From assembly GCF_025717045.1 (NCBI RefSeq), contig NZ_JAOVZN010000001.1, positions 1 through 64,000 on the forward strand: DNA of 64,000 nt. Direction: 5' to 3'. Shown here piece after piece: positions 44,494 through 54,179 of the stretch; within the stretch, counting starts at the first letter, position 1; each line of letters begins with the position of its first letter. Origin of the DNA: Flavobacterium sp. SH_e (GTDB lineage: Bacteria; Bacteroidota; Bacteroidia; Flavobacteriales; Flavobacteriaceae). A program made the position numbers and the translations under genes. Below the pieces are notes generated by a model, which searched no databases, had not been told where the DNA came from, and saw only the letters and a program-made list of their open reading frames with translations.

Positions 44494-46661
44494 TCGTTTA
44501 TTAAAAAATTAATTATTTTAAATAATTTAACCGGTTCAAAAGGCTTAATAATAATATCATTCATACCTGATGAAATAGCTTCGTCTGTAATTTCATCTTT
44601 ATCAAAAGCCGTTAAAGCTACAATTGGAGTTTCAATTCCGAGAAGGCGAATTCTTTTTGTTGTTTCAAATCCGTTTATTAATGGCATATTGATATCCATT
44701 AAAATCAAATCAAATTCTTCGTTTTCAAGGATTTTTAATGCCTCATATCCATCATCAACCACTTTACAAGTGTAATTATTCTTTTCAATAATTTTCTTTG
44801 TTACAAGCTGATTAATAAGATTATCTTCAACCACTAAAATTTTATAAATCTCACTTGAAGTTAAATCAACTTCAATTTCATCGATAATACTTTTTGTTTT
44901 GGCTAAATCATGCTCAAAAGCTATTGTAAACGAAAAAGAAGTTCCTTTTCCAAGATCACTGTCTAAGGTAATTGTACTTCCAAAAAGGCCAAGCAATCTT
45001 TTTACGATACTAAGACCTAAACCAGTTCCTTGATAATCTTCATCTTTTCTTCCAACCTGAACAAATTTTTCGAAAATTTTACTTTGATCTACAACTGCAA
45101 TTCCAACGCCATTGTCTTTTATTAAGAAATCTAGATAATAAAGTTTCCCTTCTACTTTGCTCAAATTCACGATAATTTCAACTTGTCCGTCTTTGGTAAA
45201 TTTCAATGCATTACTTACCAAGTTCATTAAAATTTGAGCCAGACGAAGCTTATCTCCAATCAAATATTCAGGAATTTCAGGATCAATATCGATCGAAATT
45301 CTGTTGTTATTTTTCTGAGAAAGAAATGAAAGCGAGTTTTTGATGACGGTAATTTCGTCTGAAATATTAAAAGTTAAATTTTCAAGTACTATTTTATTTT
45401 CCTCGATTTTATTAATTTGAAGAATATCATTTACAAGAGATAATAAATATCTCGCAGAGAATTTTAAAGAACTTAAATGCTGGCTTCTAGAAATTTCCTT
45501 ATGTTCTTCTAAAAGCATATTGGTAATTCCAACAACTCCATAAAGCGGTGTGCGTAATTCGTGGCTTATCGTTGAAATAAACTGAGTTTTAAGAAGAGAA
45601 GCTTCTTCTGCTATTTCTTTTGCTTCAAGAAGCTCCAAATTGTGTTTTTTCTTGTATCGAATGTTCTTTACTAAAGTGATAATTAAAATCAAAAGGATTA
45701 AAGAAATCAAAACAAACAGAATTACAATAATTTTAGATTTTCTAAGACTTTGAGATTGTTCTACTTTTTCGCCTTCTACTTTATCAATTTGTCGTTTGTA
45801 TTCGTCTAATTCAAGACTCACTCCTGCCAAAGATGCTTTTTTAAGTTTTCTAACATTATAAAGCTCCTCTAATAGATTGTAATGATTAACAAGAGCATCA
45901 TAAGCTTCTCTATGCTTATTAATTTTATTCAAAAATTTTGAATACTCTAAATAGGCATTAGACAAATCTGTCTTTTCCTGGCATCTTTTCCCTGATTCTA
46001 TAGCACTTAAAAAGTAAGCATTTGCTGCTTTATCATCATTTTGAGAACTTGCATAAATACCATTAAGCATATCCACAATAACCTCTGTAGATCCGTCGCT
46101 GTATTTTTTCTTAGTACTATTTACATATTTCAGAAAAAGGTAACCCTGTTTATAATTTTTAATATCGAAGTATGCCCAAGCAATATTTACATTGGTAAAA
46201 TAAACCTCTTTCAAATCATTGATTTTTAAACTATAAGCAACTGATTTCTTATAATACCTAATCCCAATATCAAATTGTTTCTTTTCAAAACAATACATAT
46301 TCCCTAAATTATTGTAGAGATTGCATTTTAAAGAATCATTATTGGTTTTATCTGCATAATACAATGCTTTCTTATAGAAGAAAATGGCTTTATCAATATC
46401 TGACAACTCATTGAAATTAGCCGCGATTATATTGTATGATCTTGAAATTAAGCAGTAATCTTTTATTGCTGTTGCTGCATTTAATGCATTTCTCGAAATT
46501 ACAAGTGATTTTTCGAAATTTGCTTCTCTAAAGTTTAAAAGTGCTTTTTTAACAAGCTTATCAATTTTTGGATCCTCATTACATTTAGATGACGATATTG
46601 CTGAACTGTCATAGCAATTCAGACCAAAAAATAGAAGTAAAAAAATCCGTATTTGGGGCAT
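44478..46661 (-). CDS. TPR-containing hybrid sensor histidine kinase
   Basis: Start at 46661 (MPQIRIFLLLFFGL), 727 residues: the longer frame lacks a signal peptide and overlaps a -7 box (TATATTTG, 46686-46679). Order: signal peptide, periplasmic TPR repeats (about 35-290), a membrane helix (VILFVLISLILLILIITLV), HisKA with ISHELRTPLYG (H367), HATPase with NALKFT and GTGLGLSIVKRL, and a receiver domain with D656 in LMDINMPLING. No Hpt or DNA-binding output domain, so it needs an external partner. Signal unknown. Confidence 0.92.
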   Translation of the reverse strand: MPQIRIFLLLFFGLNCYDSSAISSSKCNEDPKIDKLVKKALLNFREANFEKSLVISRNALNAATAIKDYCLISRSYNIIAANFNELSDIDKAIFFYKKALYYADKTNNDSLKCNLYNNLGNMYCFEKKQFDIGIRYYKKSVAYSLKINDLKEVYFTNVNIAWAYFDIKNYKQGYLFLKYVNSTKKKYSDGSTEVIVDMLNGIYASSQNDDKAANAYFLSAIESGKRCQEKTDLSNAYLEYSKFLNKINKHREAYDALVNHYNLLEELYNVRKLKKASLAGVSLELDEYKRQIDKVEGEKVEQSQSLRKSKIIVILFVLISLILLILIITLVKNIRYKKKHNLELLEAKEIAEEASLLKTQFISTISHELRTPLYGVVGITNMLLEEHKEISRSQHLSSLKFSARYLLSLVNDILQINKIEENKIVLENLTFNISDEITVIKNSLSFLSQKNNNRISIDIDPEIPEYLIGDKLRLAQILMNLVSNALKFTKDGQVEIIVNLSKVEGKLYYLDFLIKDNGVGIAVVDQSKIFEKFVQVGRKDEDYQGTGLGLSIVKRLLGLFGSTITLDSDLGKGTSFSFTIAFEHDLAKTKSIIDEIEVDLTSSEIYKILVVEDNLINQLVTKKIIEKNNYTCKVVDDGYEALKILENEEFDLILMDINMPLINGFETTKRIRLLGIETPIVALTAFDKDEITDEAISSGMNDIIIKPFEPVKLFKIINFLINEKNAV

Positions 46662-46699
46662 TAATCGGCTAGTTTTATCAAATATACACTTTAAAATAA

Positions 46700-46732
46700 A
46701 AAAAAGCTGTATTTCATAAAAAAACACAGCTT
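46700..46732 (-). terminator. Terminator of the dicarboxylate symporter gene
   Basis: AAGCTGTGT pairs with ATACAGCTT (one G-T pair) on the minus strand, followed by nine T; it lies 57 bp after the symporter stop. Confidence 0.75.
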
Positions 46733-46788
46733 GTCAATTGTTATTTAGGCGTCTAAGATAAAAAATTAAACCATCTTAGCAACTAAAT

Positions 46789-48051
46789 CTATTCTTTATT
46801 TTCCTCCCATTGTCCGACAACAGAAGTAGCTAGAGCATTTCCTAAAACATTGGTTGCACTTCTAAACATGTCACAAAAGTGATCAATTGGTAAGATCAAA
46901 GCAATACCTTCAATTGGAATATCGAACATACCACATGTTGCGGCTACCACAACCAAACTTGCTCTTGGCACACCAGCAATACCTTTACTAGTTAACATTA
47001 AAACCAAAAGCATTGCCATTTGAGTCCCTAAATCCAAATGTACATTGTAAAACTGAGCAATAAAAATACTTGCAAAAGTCATGTACATCATACTTCCGTC
47101 AAGGTTAAACGAATAACCAAGAGGCAACATAAATGAAACGATTTTATCTTTTACTCCAAAACCTTCCAATTCTTCTGTTAATTTAGGAAATACAGCTTCA
47201 CTACTTGTTGTTCCAAAAGCAATTGCTAAAGGTCCAGTAATGCGTCTTAATAATTCTGTCATTCTTCCCTTAAGGAAAATATACCCTATTGCGATCAAAA
47301 TTATCCACAACGTACTGATTCCAATTAAAAATGAACCGAAAAATTTAAAGTACGTAATAACCAATTCTTCAGCATCACGTATAGCAAAAACACCTGCAAT
47401 TGCACCAAATACTCCAATTGGAGCAAATTTCATTACATAGTTTACCATTTTCAAAACGATATGCGAAAGTTTATCGAAAGCACCTATGATTGGTTTTACA
47501 GTTGGTCCTAAAGAAGCTGCTGCTAATCCGAAGAAAATAGAAAAAACTACAATCTGTAGAATTTCATTAGTAGCCATTGCTTCAACAATACTTTTTGGCA
47601 CAATATGCTCAACGAAATTGTCAAAAGAAAGATTTTGTGTTTTACCTGTAACTTCAGAAGCTGCCGCCATATCAACGTGATCTAATTTTAGACCAACACC
47701 TGGCTGTAAAATATTTACGTAAAATAATCCGATTAAAAGAGAAATGAATGAAGCCGTAAAAAACCACCCAATAGCTTTTCCTCCAATTCTTCCAACAGTT
47801 TTAATATCTCCTAATTTTGCAATTCCCACAACTAAAGTGGTAAAAACTAGAGGAGAAATAATCATTTGCACCAAACGAATAAAAATGGTTGCTAACATTT
47901 TTATTTTGCCACTAAATAACTGAGCCGCTTCAGGTGAAATGGTATTATGCAATATAATTCCTAAAATGGCTCCAAGAACCATTGCAATTATAATTTGCCC
48001 TGTTAATCCCGAAAGAAATGATTGTTTTTTAGTTTCTGTAACTTCTTGCAT
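46789..48051 (-). CDS. Dicarboxylate/amino acid:cation symporter (DctA/GltP family)
   Basis: 420 residues with the SLC1-type topology: eight membrane helices plus re-entrant loops. FGTTSSEAVFPKLTEEL is the serine-rich loop, GYSFNLDGSMMYMTF the substrate/Na motif, and ASLVVVAATCGMFDIPIEG with a C-terminal DHFCDMFRSATNVLGNA completes the transport domain. It takes up C4-dicarboxylates, glutamate or aspartate with Na+ or H+; the exact substrate cannot be read from sequence. Confidence 0.9.
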   Translation of the reverse strand: MQEVTETKKQSFLSGLTGQIIIAMVLGAILGIILHNTISPEAAQLFSGKIKMLATIFIRLVQMIISPLVFTTLVVGIAKLGDIKTVGRIGGKAIGWFFTASFISLLIGLFYVNILQPGVGLKLDHVDMAAASEVTGKTQNLSFDNFVEHIVPKSIVEAMATNEILQIVVFSIFFGLAAASLGPTVKPIIGAFDKLSHIVLKMVNYVMKFAPIGVFGAIAGVFAIRDAEELVITYFKFFGSFLIGISTLWIILIAIGYIFLKGRMTELLRRITGPLAIAFGTTSSEAVFPKLTEELEGFGVKDKIVSFMLPLGYSFNLDGSMMYMTFASIFIAQFYNVHLDLGTQMAMLLVLMLTSKGIAGVPRASLVVVAATCGMFDIPIEGIALILPIDHFCDMFRSATNVLGNALATSVVGQWEENKE

Positions 48052-48103
48052 TAATTTTTGTTTTAATTATTAAAATATAAGACCCTCACTGTCTTACCTT
48101 TTA

Positions 48104-49162
48104 TTAATATGTTTTGTTGATTAAGTAAAAATCAGCCAAAACAATTGCTGCCATCGCTTCTACGATTGGCACTGCGCGAGGCACTACACATGGATCATGA
48201 CGTCCTTTTCCTGTCATTGGTGTAATGTTACCTTTATTATCTAATGAATCCTGAGTCTGCATAATTGTTGCCACAGGTTTAAAAGCTACTCTGAAATAAA
48301 TATCCATTCCGTTGCTGATTCCTCCTTGAATTCCACCAGAAAGATTAGTTTTTGTAGTTCCGTCAGGATTGTATAAATCATTATGTTCACTTCCTTTCAT
48401 TTCAGAACCTGAAAAACCACTTCCGTATTCAAAACCTTTTACAGCATTAATAGAAAGCATTGCTTTTCCTAACTCTGCATGAAGTTTATCGAAAACTGGT
48501 TCTCCCAAACCAACTGGAACATTTTGAATTACACAAGTTACAACACCTCCAACGGTATCACCTTGTTTACGAATATCACGAATATATTCTTCCATAATCG
48601 CCGCCGACTTTTCATCTGGACAACGAACAGGATTACTTTCTATCTTAGAAAAATCCAATTCTTGATAAGGCGTATCTAAATGAATTGGACCAACAGAAGA
48701 AACATAAGCATTGATTTTAATTTCTGGCAACATTTGCTTTGCAATTGCACCCGCTACTACTCTACTTGCAGTTTCTCTTGCAGAACTTCTTCCTCCGCCG
48801 CGGTAATCACGCAAACCGTATTTTTGATCGTAAACATAATCAGCATGGCTTGGTCTGTAATTATCTTTTATATGAGAATAATCGTCTGATTTCTGATTGG
48901 TATTTGGAATAATAAAACCAATTGGAGTTCCAGTAGTTTTTCCTTCGAAAATTCCAGACAAAAACTGAACACTGTCTGGTTCTTTTCTTTGTGTAACAAT
49001 TGCTGACTGACCAGGCTTTCTACGAGCCATATCTACTTCAATTGCTTCAAAATCTAGTTGTATTCCTGGAGGACACCCATCAATAATTCCGCCTAAAGCT
49101 TCACCGTGAGATTCTCCAAATGTTGTTACTTTATATAGTGTGCCGAAGCTATTTCCTGCCAT
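48104..49162 (-). CDS. aroC: Chorismate synthase
   Basis: 352 residues, full length. It converts EPSP to chorismate with reduced FMN, the last common step to aromatic amino acids. Signatures: [18 protein letters not shown] at the N-terminus, [32 protein letters not shown] and [15 protein letters not shown] near the C-terminus. A -7 box TACATTTG lies at 49186-49179, 17 bp upstream. Single gene; the other shikimate genes are elsewhere. Confidence 0.97.
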   Translation of the reverse strand: MAGNSFGTLYKVTTFGESHGEALGGIIDGCPPGIQLDFEAIEVDMARRKPGQSAIVTQRKEPDSVQFLSGIFEGKTTGTPIGFIIPNTNQKSDDYSHIKDNYRPSHADYVYDQKYGLRDYRGGGRSSARETASRVVAGAIAKQMLPEIKINAYVSSVGPIHLDTPYQELDFSKIESNPVRCPDEKSAAIMEEYIRDIRKQGDTVGGVVTCVIQNVPVGLGEPVFDKLHAELGKAMLSINAVKGFEYGSGFSGSEMKGSEHNDLYNPDGTTKTNLSGGIQGGISNGMDIYFRVAFKPVATIMQTQDSLDNKGNITPMTGKGRHDPCVVPRAVPIVEAMAAIVLADFYLINKTY

Positions 49163-49350
49163 TGTATTTTGTTTTGAGCAAATGTAAGTTTTATGAATTA
49201 AATTAAAAAATTTAAAACTGGTATTATTAACGAAACATTAAATGGAATAAAAATTACAATTTGGTAAAATTATCCTCTTTTTGATAACCTTTTAATAAAA
49301 TCAAACCTCTCAAATTTTCTTTCATTTGTAAAACTTCAAATCAAGAAAAA

Positions 49351-50172
49351 TTGAAAAAAAGAAATGTCGAATTGGTCATTCTTTCTGATGTCCATTTGGG
49401 AACCTACGGAAGTCACGCAAAAGAATTAAACAACTATCTTTCAAGCATTAAACCTAAAACTTTAGTCTTAAATGGCGATATAATTGATGCTTGGCAATTT
49501 CGTAAATCTTACTTCCCAAAAGCACATTTGCGAGTTATTCAACGCATAATCGGAATGGCTTCTAAAGGAACAAAAGTCTATTATATTACTGGAAATCATG
49601 ACGAAATACTTAGGAAATTCAGTGATATGAATATGGGAAATTTTGCTCTGGTTGATAAATTAGTTTTAGAATTAGACGATAAAAAAGCCTGGATTTTTCA
49701 CGGAGATGTTTTTGACGCATCTGTTCAGCATTCAAAATGGATTGCAAAACTGGGCGGTTTAGGTTACGATTACTTAATTTTAATGAACCGATTTGCAAAT
49801 TGGTGTTTGGCAAAATTGGGTCGAGAACCTTATTCTTTTTCTAAAAAAATCAAAGCAAGCGTAAAAAAAGCAGTAAAATTCATTTCTGATTTCGAAACTA
49901 CAGCAACCGATTTGGCAATTGAAAAAAACTACGACTATGTAATCTGCGGGCATATCCATGAACCAAAAATCGTGACCAAAGAAAACAAACATGGTTCAAC
50001 ATTATATCTTAATTCTGGAGATTGGGTAGAAAATTTAACTGCATTGGAATACCATAAAAAACGTTGGAAGTTATTTTCTTACAAAGCCAGTAATTTTTCT
50101 GAAGAAGAAAATCTTTTTGAAATGGAGGATACTCTTAGTAATCAGCTCATTTCATCCATAATTCTGAAATAA
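49351..50172 (+). CDS. LpxH-like UDP-2,3-diacylglucosamine diphosphatase / metallophosphoesterase
   Basis: 273 residues from a TTG start (no ATG before residue about 69, which would cut the first metal motif). Calcineurin-type phosphoesterase motifs: SDVHLG, LNGDIIDAW, YITGNHDE, FHGDVFD and CGHIHEP. The inserted helical cap with FRKSYFPKAHLRV and a Lys-rich segment (about 165-185) fits LpxH-like enzymes, which release lipid X in lipid A synthesis. The exact substrate is inferred. Confidence 0.8.
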   Translation: MKKRNVELVILSDVHLGTYGSHAKELNNYLSSIKPKTLVLNGDIIDAWQFRKSYFPKAHLRVIQRIIGMASKGTKVYYITGNHDEILRKFSDMNMGNFALVDKLVLELDDKKAWIFHGDVFDASVQHSKWIAKLGGLGYDYLILMNRFANWCLAKLGREPYSFSKKIKASVKKAVKFISDFETTATDLAIEKNYDYVICGHIHEPKIVTKENKHGSTLYLNSGDWVENLTALEYHKKRWKLFSYKASNFSEEENLFEMEDTLSNQLISSIILK

Positions 50173-50249
50173 AACAGCATTTAAAGGGCTTGTAATGACA
50201 TATTTTTCTAAAAAATGTGAATTATATAACAATTTCTAATAATGTTATA

Positions 50250-50280
50250 CGTTCTTAATTTAAGAACGATTATACATTTG
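50250..50280 (+). promoter_or_regulatory. Promoter with embedded palindrome before a barrel gene
   Basis: The -7 box TACATTTG is at 50273-50280. Immediately upstream lies CGTTCTTAATTTAAGAACG (50250-50268), a palindrome with perfect 8-bp arms and a 3-bp centre, occupying the spacer where a dimeric repressor or activator could bind. Confidence 0.6.
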
Positions 50281-50305
50281 AATAAAATTAATTTTAACCA
50301 TTTTT

Positions 50306-50803
50306 ATGAAAAAAATAATATTATCTGCCATTATGCTTATTGGTTTAGCATTTACGGCTCAATCACAGGAAATCTCGAAACATGCTTTAGGATTACGTCT
50401 TGGAGACAATAACGGATTTGGAGGAGAAGTATCTTACCAATTAGGATTAAATCAAAAAAACAGACTTGAATTCGATTTAGGATGGAGAAACAGCAGAGAT
50501 GTCGATGCTGTAAAAGGAGTTGCTCTTTACCAATGGGTTTGGAACATCGATGGAGGTTTTAACTGGTACGCCGGTGTCGGTGGAGGTTTAGCCGCTTGGG
50601 ATTACGATTACTACAATAACGGTTACAGATATAATGATAGCGGAACTTATGTGTTTGCTGCTGGAGATATCGGTATCGAATATAGATTTAAAGAAGTGCC
50701 AATTACATTATCTTTGGATGCAAGACCTGAAATTGGTTCAGGATATTATGATGATGATAATTTTGGTTTTGACGTTGGTTTAGGCGTTAAATTCAGATTC
50801 TAA
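50306..50803 (+). CDS. Small outer-membrane beta-barrel protein
   Basis: 165 residues; signal peptide (cleavage near AQSQE), then about eight predicted amphipathic strands (LGLRLGDNNGFGGEVSYQLG, RLEFDLGWR, WYAGVGGGLAAWDYDY) and a C-terminal aromatic VGLGVKFRF, the usual BAM recognition end. It resembles OmpW/OmpX-size Bacteroidota barrels. Role unknown. It has a palindrome-containing promoter and a strong terminator, so it is a separately regulated single gene. Confidence 0.85.
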   Translation: MKKIILSAIMLIGLAFTAQSQEISKHALGLRLGDNNGFGGEVSYQLGLNQKNRLEFDLGWRNSRDVDAVKGVALYQWVWNIDGGFNWYAGVGGGLAAWDYDYYNNGYRYNDSGTYVFAAGDIGIEYRFKEVPITLSLDARPEIGSGYYDDDNFGFDVGLGVKFRF

Positions 50804-50830
50804 TAAAAATAAAAAATAATTGTAAGAAGA

Positions 50831-50862
50831 AACCTGTCGTTGAAAAGCGACAGGTTTTTTTT
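50831..50862 (+). terminator. Terminator of the small barrel gene
   Basis: AACCTGTCG pairs with CGACAGGTT around an 8-nt loop and is followed by TTTTTT. Confidence 0.88.
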
Positions 50863-50914
50863 ATGTCTTAATTTTTGAAAATTAAATTTTATCAGACTGA
50901 GCGAAGTCGAAATC

Positions 50915-51337
50915 CTAATTTATAACAATTGGTTTCTTGGAATGAATTTTCACTACAGTATAAGGATATGAAATAACCTGCATAGTCATGGCGTCTTTTG
51001 CAGGACTGTTTTCTTTTACTGTGATAATAATATTTTTATCCGTTTCTTCTACTTTTTCAACATCAATAGAATAACCGCTTGTGTTTTTTTCGCCCATATT
51101 CAAAATCACATAATTATATTCCTGAACATCTGGATCTTTCATCTTATGAGCTAAAAGCGGATCGTTTTCAAGCATTTTTATTTCGTTTGGCTCCGTTAAA
51201 ATCTCAAAAAACTTAATATTTCCGCCTCCATCAGATTGTTTCGTTAGAACTTCATACAATGCGTTTGAATTTTCAACTTTCTTCACTCCACACGAAACCA
51301 TAACAAAAACTGCTAAAACAGAAATTACTTTTTTCAT
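50915..51337 (-). CDS. PrcB-C domain lipoprotein
   Basis: 140 residues, lipobox MVSC (Cys16). The mature part ends with a PrcB_C-type beta domain: NYVILNMGEKNTSGYSIDVE, NIIITVKENSP and PYTVVKIHS. In Treponema PrcB belongs to a protease complex; here no protease gene is adjacent, so that role is not implied. It is 17 bp after bshA on the same strand. Confidence 0.8.
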   Translation of the reverse strand: MKKVISVLAVFVMVSCGVKKVENSNALYEVLTKQSDGGGNIKFFEILTEPNEIKMLENDPLLAHKMKDPDVQEYNYVILNMGEKNTSGYSIDVEKVEETDKNIIITVKENSPAKDAMTMQVISYPYTVVKIHSKKPIVIN

Positions 51338-51354
51338 TTATCGTTTTTTAAAAA

Positions 51355-52500
51355 TTAGTGTTTTTCATACTTATAATCATCAACTGCTTTTTGATATAAA
51401 GCTTCATATTTAGGAAGGATATTTTTAATATCAAACTTTCTAGCCACTTCCAAAGCATTTGCTTTAAACTGACTTAAAACAACATCATCTCTTAAAATTT
51501 TAAGCGCATTTTCAGCCATTTCCTCTACATTTCCAACGTTACTCAAATAACCTGAGAAACCATCAAAATTAACTTCAGGCAAACCGCCAGAATTACTCGA
51601 AATTACTGGAACACCGCATGCCATTGCTTCCAAAGCTGCTAAACCAAAACTTTCTGTTTCAGAAGGCAACAAAAACAAATCGGTCATGCATAAGATTTTA
51701 TCAATCTCATGGCTGTTTCCAAAGAAAATGACTTTGTCTAAAATTCCCAATTCCTGACACATAATTTCAGCTTTTTCTTTTTCAGGTCCATCTCCTACCA
51801 TCATCAGTTTAGCTGGGATTTCTTTCTGAACATTATAAAAAATCTTAATAATATCTGGAATACGTTTTACTTTTCTAAAGTTACTAATATGAGTAATAAT
51901 ACGTTCATTTTCGTTTGCCATTACATAACGATGGCAAGGTGCATTGGGATCTTTTTTGACTTTATCTAATTCAATAAAATTTGGGATTACTTTAATTTTA
52001 TTCTTGATTTTGAATAACTTTAAAGTATCATCTTTTAAACTCTGAGAAACTGAAGTTACATAATCCGACTTATTGATACTGAAAGTTACAGCAGGTTTAT
52101 AAAACGGATGATTTCCTACAAGCGTAATATCTGTACCGTGAAGCGTTGTAATCATTGGAAGATTAATTCCTTCATTCTTCAGCATTTGTTTTGCCATATA
52201 TCCCGCATAAGCGTGCGGAATAGCATAATGAACGTGCAGAAGCTCAATTTTGTACAGTTTAACCATATCGACCAATTTACTCGATAAAGCTAATTCGTAA
52301 GGCTGATAATGAAACAATGGATATTCCGGAACATTTACTTCATGGTAATGAACATTCGGGTTTAAAAGTGCCAATCTAACTGGCTGACTATATGTGATAA
52401 AATGTATTTCGTGTCCTCTTCTGGCTAATTCGAGACCTAACTCTGTGGCTACTACACCACTACCTCCAAAAGTAGGATAACAAACAATTGCTATTTTCAT
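51355..52500 (-). CDS. bshA: N-acetyl-alpha-D-glucosaminyl L-malate synthase
   Basis: 381-residue GT4 glycosyltransferase, first enzyme of bacillithiol synthesis, joining GlcNAc from UDP-GlcNAc to L-malate. Signatures: CYPTFGGSGVVATELG at the N-terminus, HVHYAIPHAYAGYMAK, TLHGTDITLVG, HISNFRKVKRI and the nucleotide-sugar ESFGLAALEAMACGVPVI motif. BshA is widespread in Bacteroidota. bshB and bshC are not nearby. Confidence 0.93.
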   Translation of the reverse strand: MKIAIVCYPTFGGSGVVATELGLELARRGHEIHFITYSQPVRLALLNPNVHYHEVNVPEYPLFHYQPYELALSSKLVDMVKLYKIELLHVHYAIPHAYAGYMAKQMLKNEGINLPMITTLHGTDITLVGNHPFYKPAVTFSINKSDYVTSVSQSLKDDTLKLFKIKNKIKVIPNFIELDKVKKDPNAPCHRYVMANENERIITHISNFRKVKRIPDIIKIFYNVQKEIPAKLMMVGDGPEKEKAEIMCQELGILDKVIFFGNSHEIDKILCMTDLFLLPSETESFGLAALEAMACGVPVISSNSGGLPEVNFDGFSGYLSNVGNVEEMAENALKILRDDVVLSQFKANALEVARKFDIKNILPKYEALYQKAVDDYKYEKH

Positions 52501-52681
52501 GGATTAAATTTAATTCTACGAAAATACTCAAAAATCACGTTTAAATAAGCTTTTAAATTGTTAGATTTTTGACAAAATTACATTAATTCCAGTTAATAAA
52601 TATTTATAGAAGCAAGACAAACGAAACCCTACATGTCTTAAAAAAACTGTCGGATTTAATTTAGAAAAGTATTAAAACCAC

Positions 52682-52713
52682 AAAAGGCATAAAATCTAAA
52701 TTTCATGCCTTTT
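52682..52713 (-). terminator. Terminator of the 160-residue protein gene
   Basis: AAAAGGCATGAAAT pairs with ATTTTATGCCTTTT (one wobble) around a 4-nt loop, 20 bp after the stop on the minus strand. Confidence 0.75.
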
Positions 52714-52732
52714 AAATAATTTATAAATCTTT

Positions 52733-53215
52733 TTAGAAAAATCTGCTGTGCCAACTGTCAGCAGCGGGAACTTCCCATGATTCGTTGAATTCTTCGATAT
52801 TGTTTACCAAATTATTGAAAACAATAGTATTCTCAGAAACTGATTTATCTTTTACCATTTTCTTGAAATCAATTAATGGTTTGTGTGCGATATGTTCTCC
52901 AAGTTTAAAAGTAACGTTCATTTTGTCTAATAAATCGACATTGTACTTTTTCTCTAAACTTTGTATAAATTCTACCGAACTATCAATAGAACATCCTGTA
53001 GCAGCCTGAACATCTTGATTTACGGCTAATATTATAAAACGATTGTATTTAAGCAAAAATGAAGCTTCAAGACTTGTTCCATGCGCCGCCCATTGCTCTA
53101 CAAAAGCTTTTAAATCTGTTTCGATTTCAGAAAACTCTTCCTCAGAAAATTTTCTGTTCGATTGGTAAATCCAGACTCTAGATTCACCTGGTAAATTTTC
53201 AAAAGGTATATACAT
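52733..53215 (-). CDS. Conserved soluble protein of unknown function
   Basis: 160 residues without signal peptide or membrane helix. Features: PFENLPGESRVWIYQSNRKF, a central QWAAHGTSLEASFLLKYNRF, a single Cys in ATGCSIDSSVEFIQ and C-terminal WHSRFF. Databases often call homologues ABC transporter ATPase, but there is no Walker A, signature or Walker B motif, so that name is wrong. Co-directional with, and 89 bp downstream of, the CCG-domain Fe-S gene. Confidence 0.75.
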   Translation of the reverse strand: MYIPFENLPGESRVWIYQSNRKFSEEEFSEIETDLKAFVEQWAAHGTSLEASFLLKYNRFIILAVNQDVQAATGCSIDSSVEFIQSLEKKYNVDLLDKMNVTFKLGEHIAHKPLIDFKKMVKDKSVSENTIVFNNLVNNIEEFNESWEVPAADSWHSRFF

Positions 53216-53304
53216 TTTTTCTCTTTTTGTTTTTTTGTTTCAGGTTTAAAGTTTCAAGTTAATAATCTTTGAAACTTTGCATTTTTGTCTCTTTGAACCT
53301 CAAA

Positions 53305-54096
53305 TTATAAATCTTGCGCATTCGCTATTAATTCAGCGATATCCAAAACTTTAACCTGTCCTTCTTTTTCTTGATGTTTAATTCCATCTGTTAACATCGT
53401 ATTACAGAACGGACAACCAGCTGCAATAATATCTGGTTTTACTTCTAGTGCATCTTCTGTACGTAAAACGTTTACTTCTTTGTTTCCAGGTTCAGCATCT
53501 TTAAACATTTGCGCTCCACCAGCTCCACAACATAAACCATTTGCTTTAGAGCGTTTCATTTCAACTAATTCAACGTCTAATTTCTGAATTAAATCTCTTG
53601 GTGCTTCGTAAACTTTATTTGCTCTTCCTAAATAACAAGGATCATGGAAAGTAATTTTTTTACCTTTAAATTGTCCGCCTTCAACAGTTAATCTTCCATC
53701 ATCAATTAATGATTTCAAAAATTCTGTATGATGAATAACTTCGTAATTACCTCCTAATTCAGGATATTCATTTTTTAAAGTATTAAAACAGTGCGGACAA
53801 GCTGTAACAATTTTTTTTGCTTCATAAGCGTTCAAAACCTCGATATTCATCATGGCTTGCATTTGAAACAAAAATTCATTTCCAGCTCTTTTTGCAGGAT
53901 CTCCAGTACAACTCTCTTCTGTACCTAAAACTGCAAAAGAAACATTAGTACGATTTAAGATTCGTACAAATGCTTTAGTAATTTTTTTTGCTCTATCATC
54001 AAAACTTCCTGCGCAACCTACCCAAAACAAAACTTCTGGTTGTTTTCCTTCGGCAAGCATTTCTGCCATTGTTGGCACCACTAAACTTTCTGACAT
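53305..54096 (-). CDS. CCG-domain Fe-S protein (HdrB/LutA-like)
   Basis: 263 residues with two cysteine-rich CCG-type domains: FWVGCAGSFDD and ESCTGDPAKRAGNE with ACPHCFNTL in the first half, HDPCYLGRANKVYE and GLCCGAGGAQMF with AAGCPFCNTML in the second. Such domains bind noncubane or 4Fe-4S clusters in heterodisulfide reductase B and related oxidoreductases. It lies 83 bp after the ferredoxin-membrane gene on the same strand, and together they look like a membrane redox module. Confidence 0.88.
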   Translation of the reverse strand: MSESLVVPTMAEMLAEGKQPEVLFWVGCAGSFDDRAKKITKAFVRILNRTNVSFAVLGTEESCTGDPAKRAGNEFLFQMQAMMNIEVLNAYEAKKIVTACPHCFNTLKNEYPELGGNYEVIHHTEFLKSLIDDGRLTVEGGQFKGKKITFHDPCYLGRANKVYEAPRDLIQKLDVELVEMKRSKANGLCCGAGGAQMFKDAEPGNKEVNVLRTEDALEVKPDIIAAGCPFCNTMLTDGIKHQEKEGQVKVLDIAELIANAQDL

Positions 54097-54179
54097 CTCT
54101 CTCCTTGTTTAAAGTTTAAAGTTCAAAGTTTCAAATTTTATTCTGAAATCTGAATTTTTAATATTTTTTTGAATTAAAA

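Noticed and set aside
46662..46727. Longer start for the TPR hybrid kinase
   Set aside because: A -7 box and the symporter terminator occupy this stretch and the signal peptide starts at 46661.
52733..53215. ABC transporter ATPase label for the 160-residue protein
   Set aside because: No Walker A, signature or Walker B motif; the label common for homologues is unsupported.
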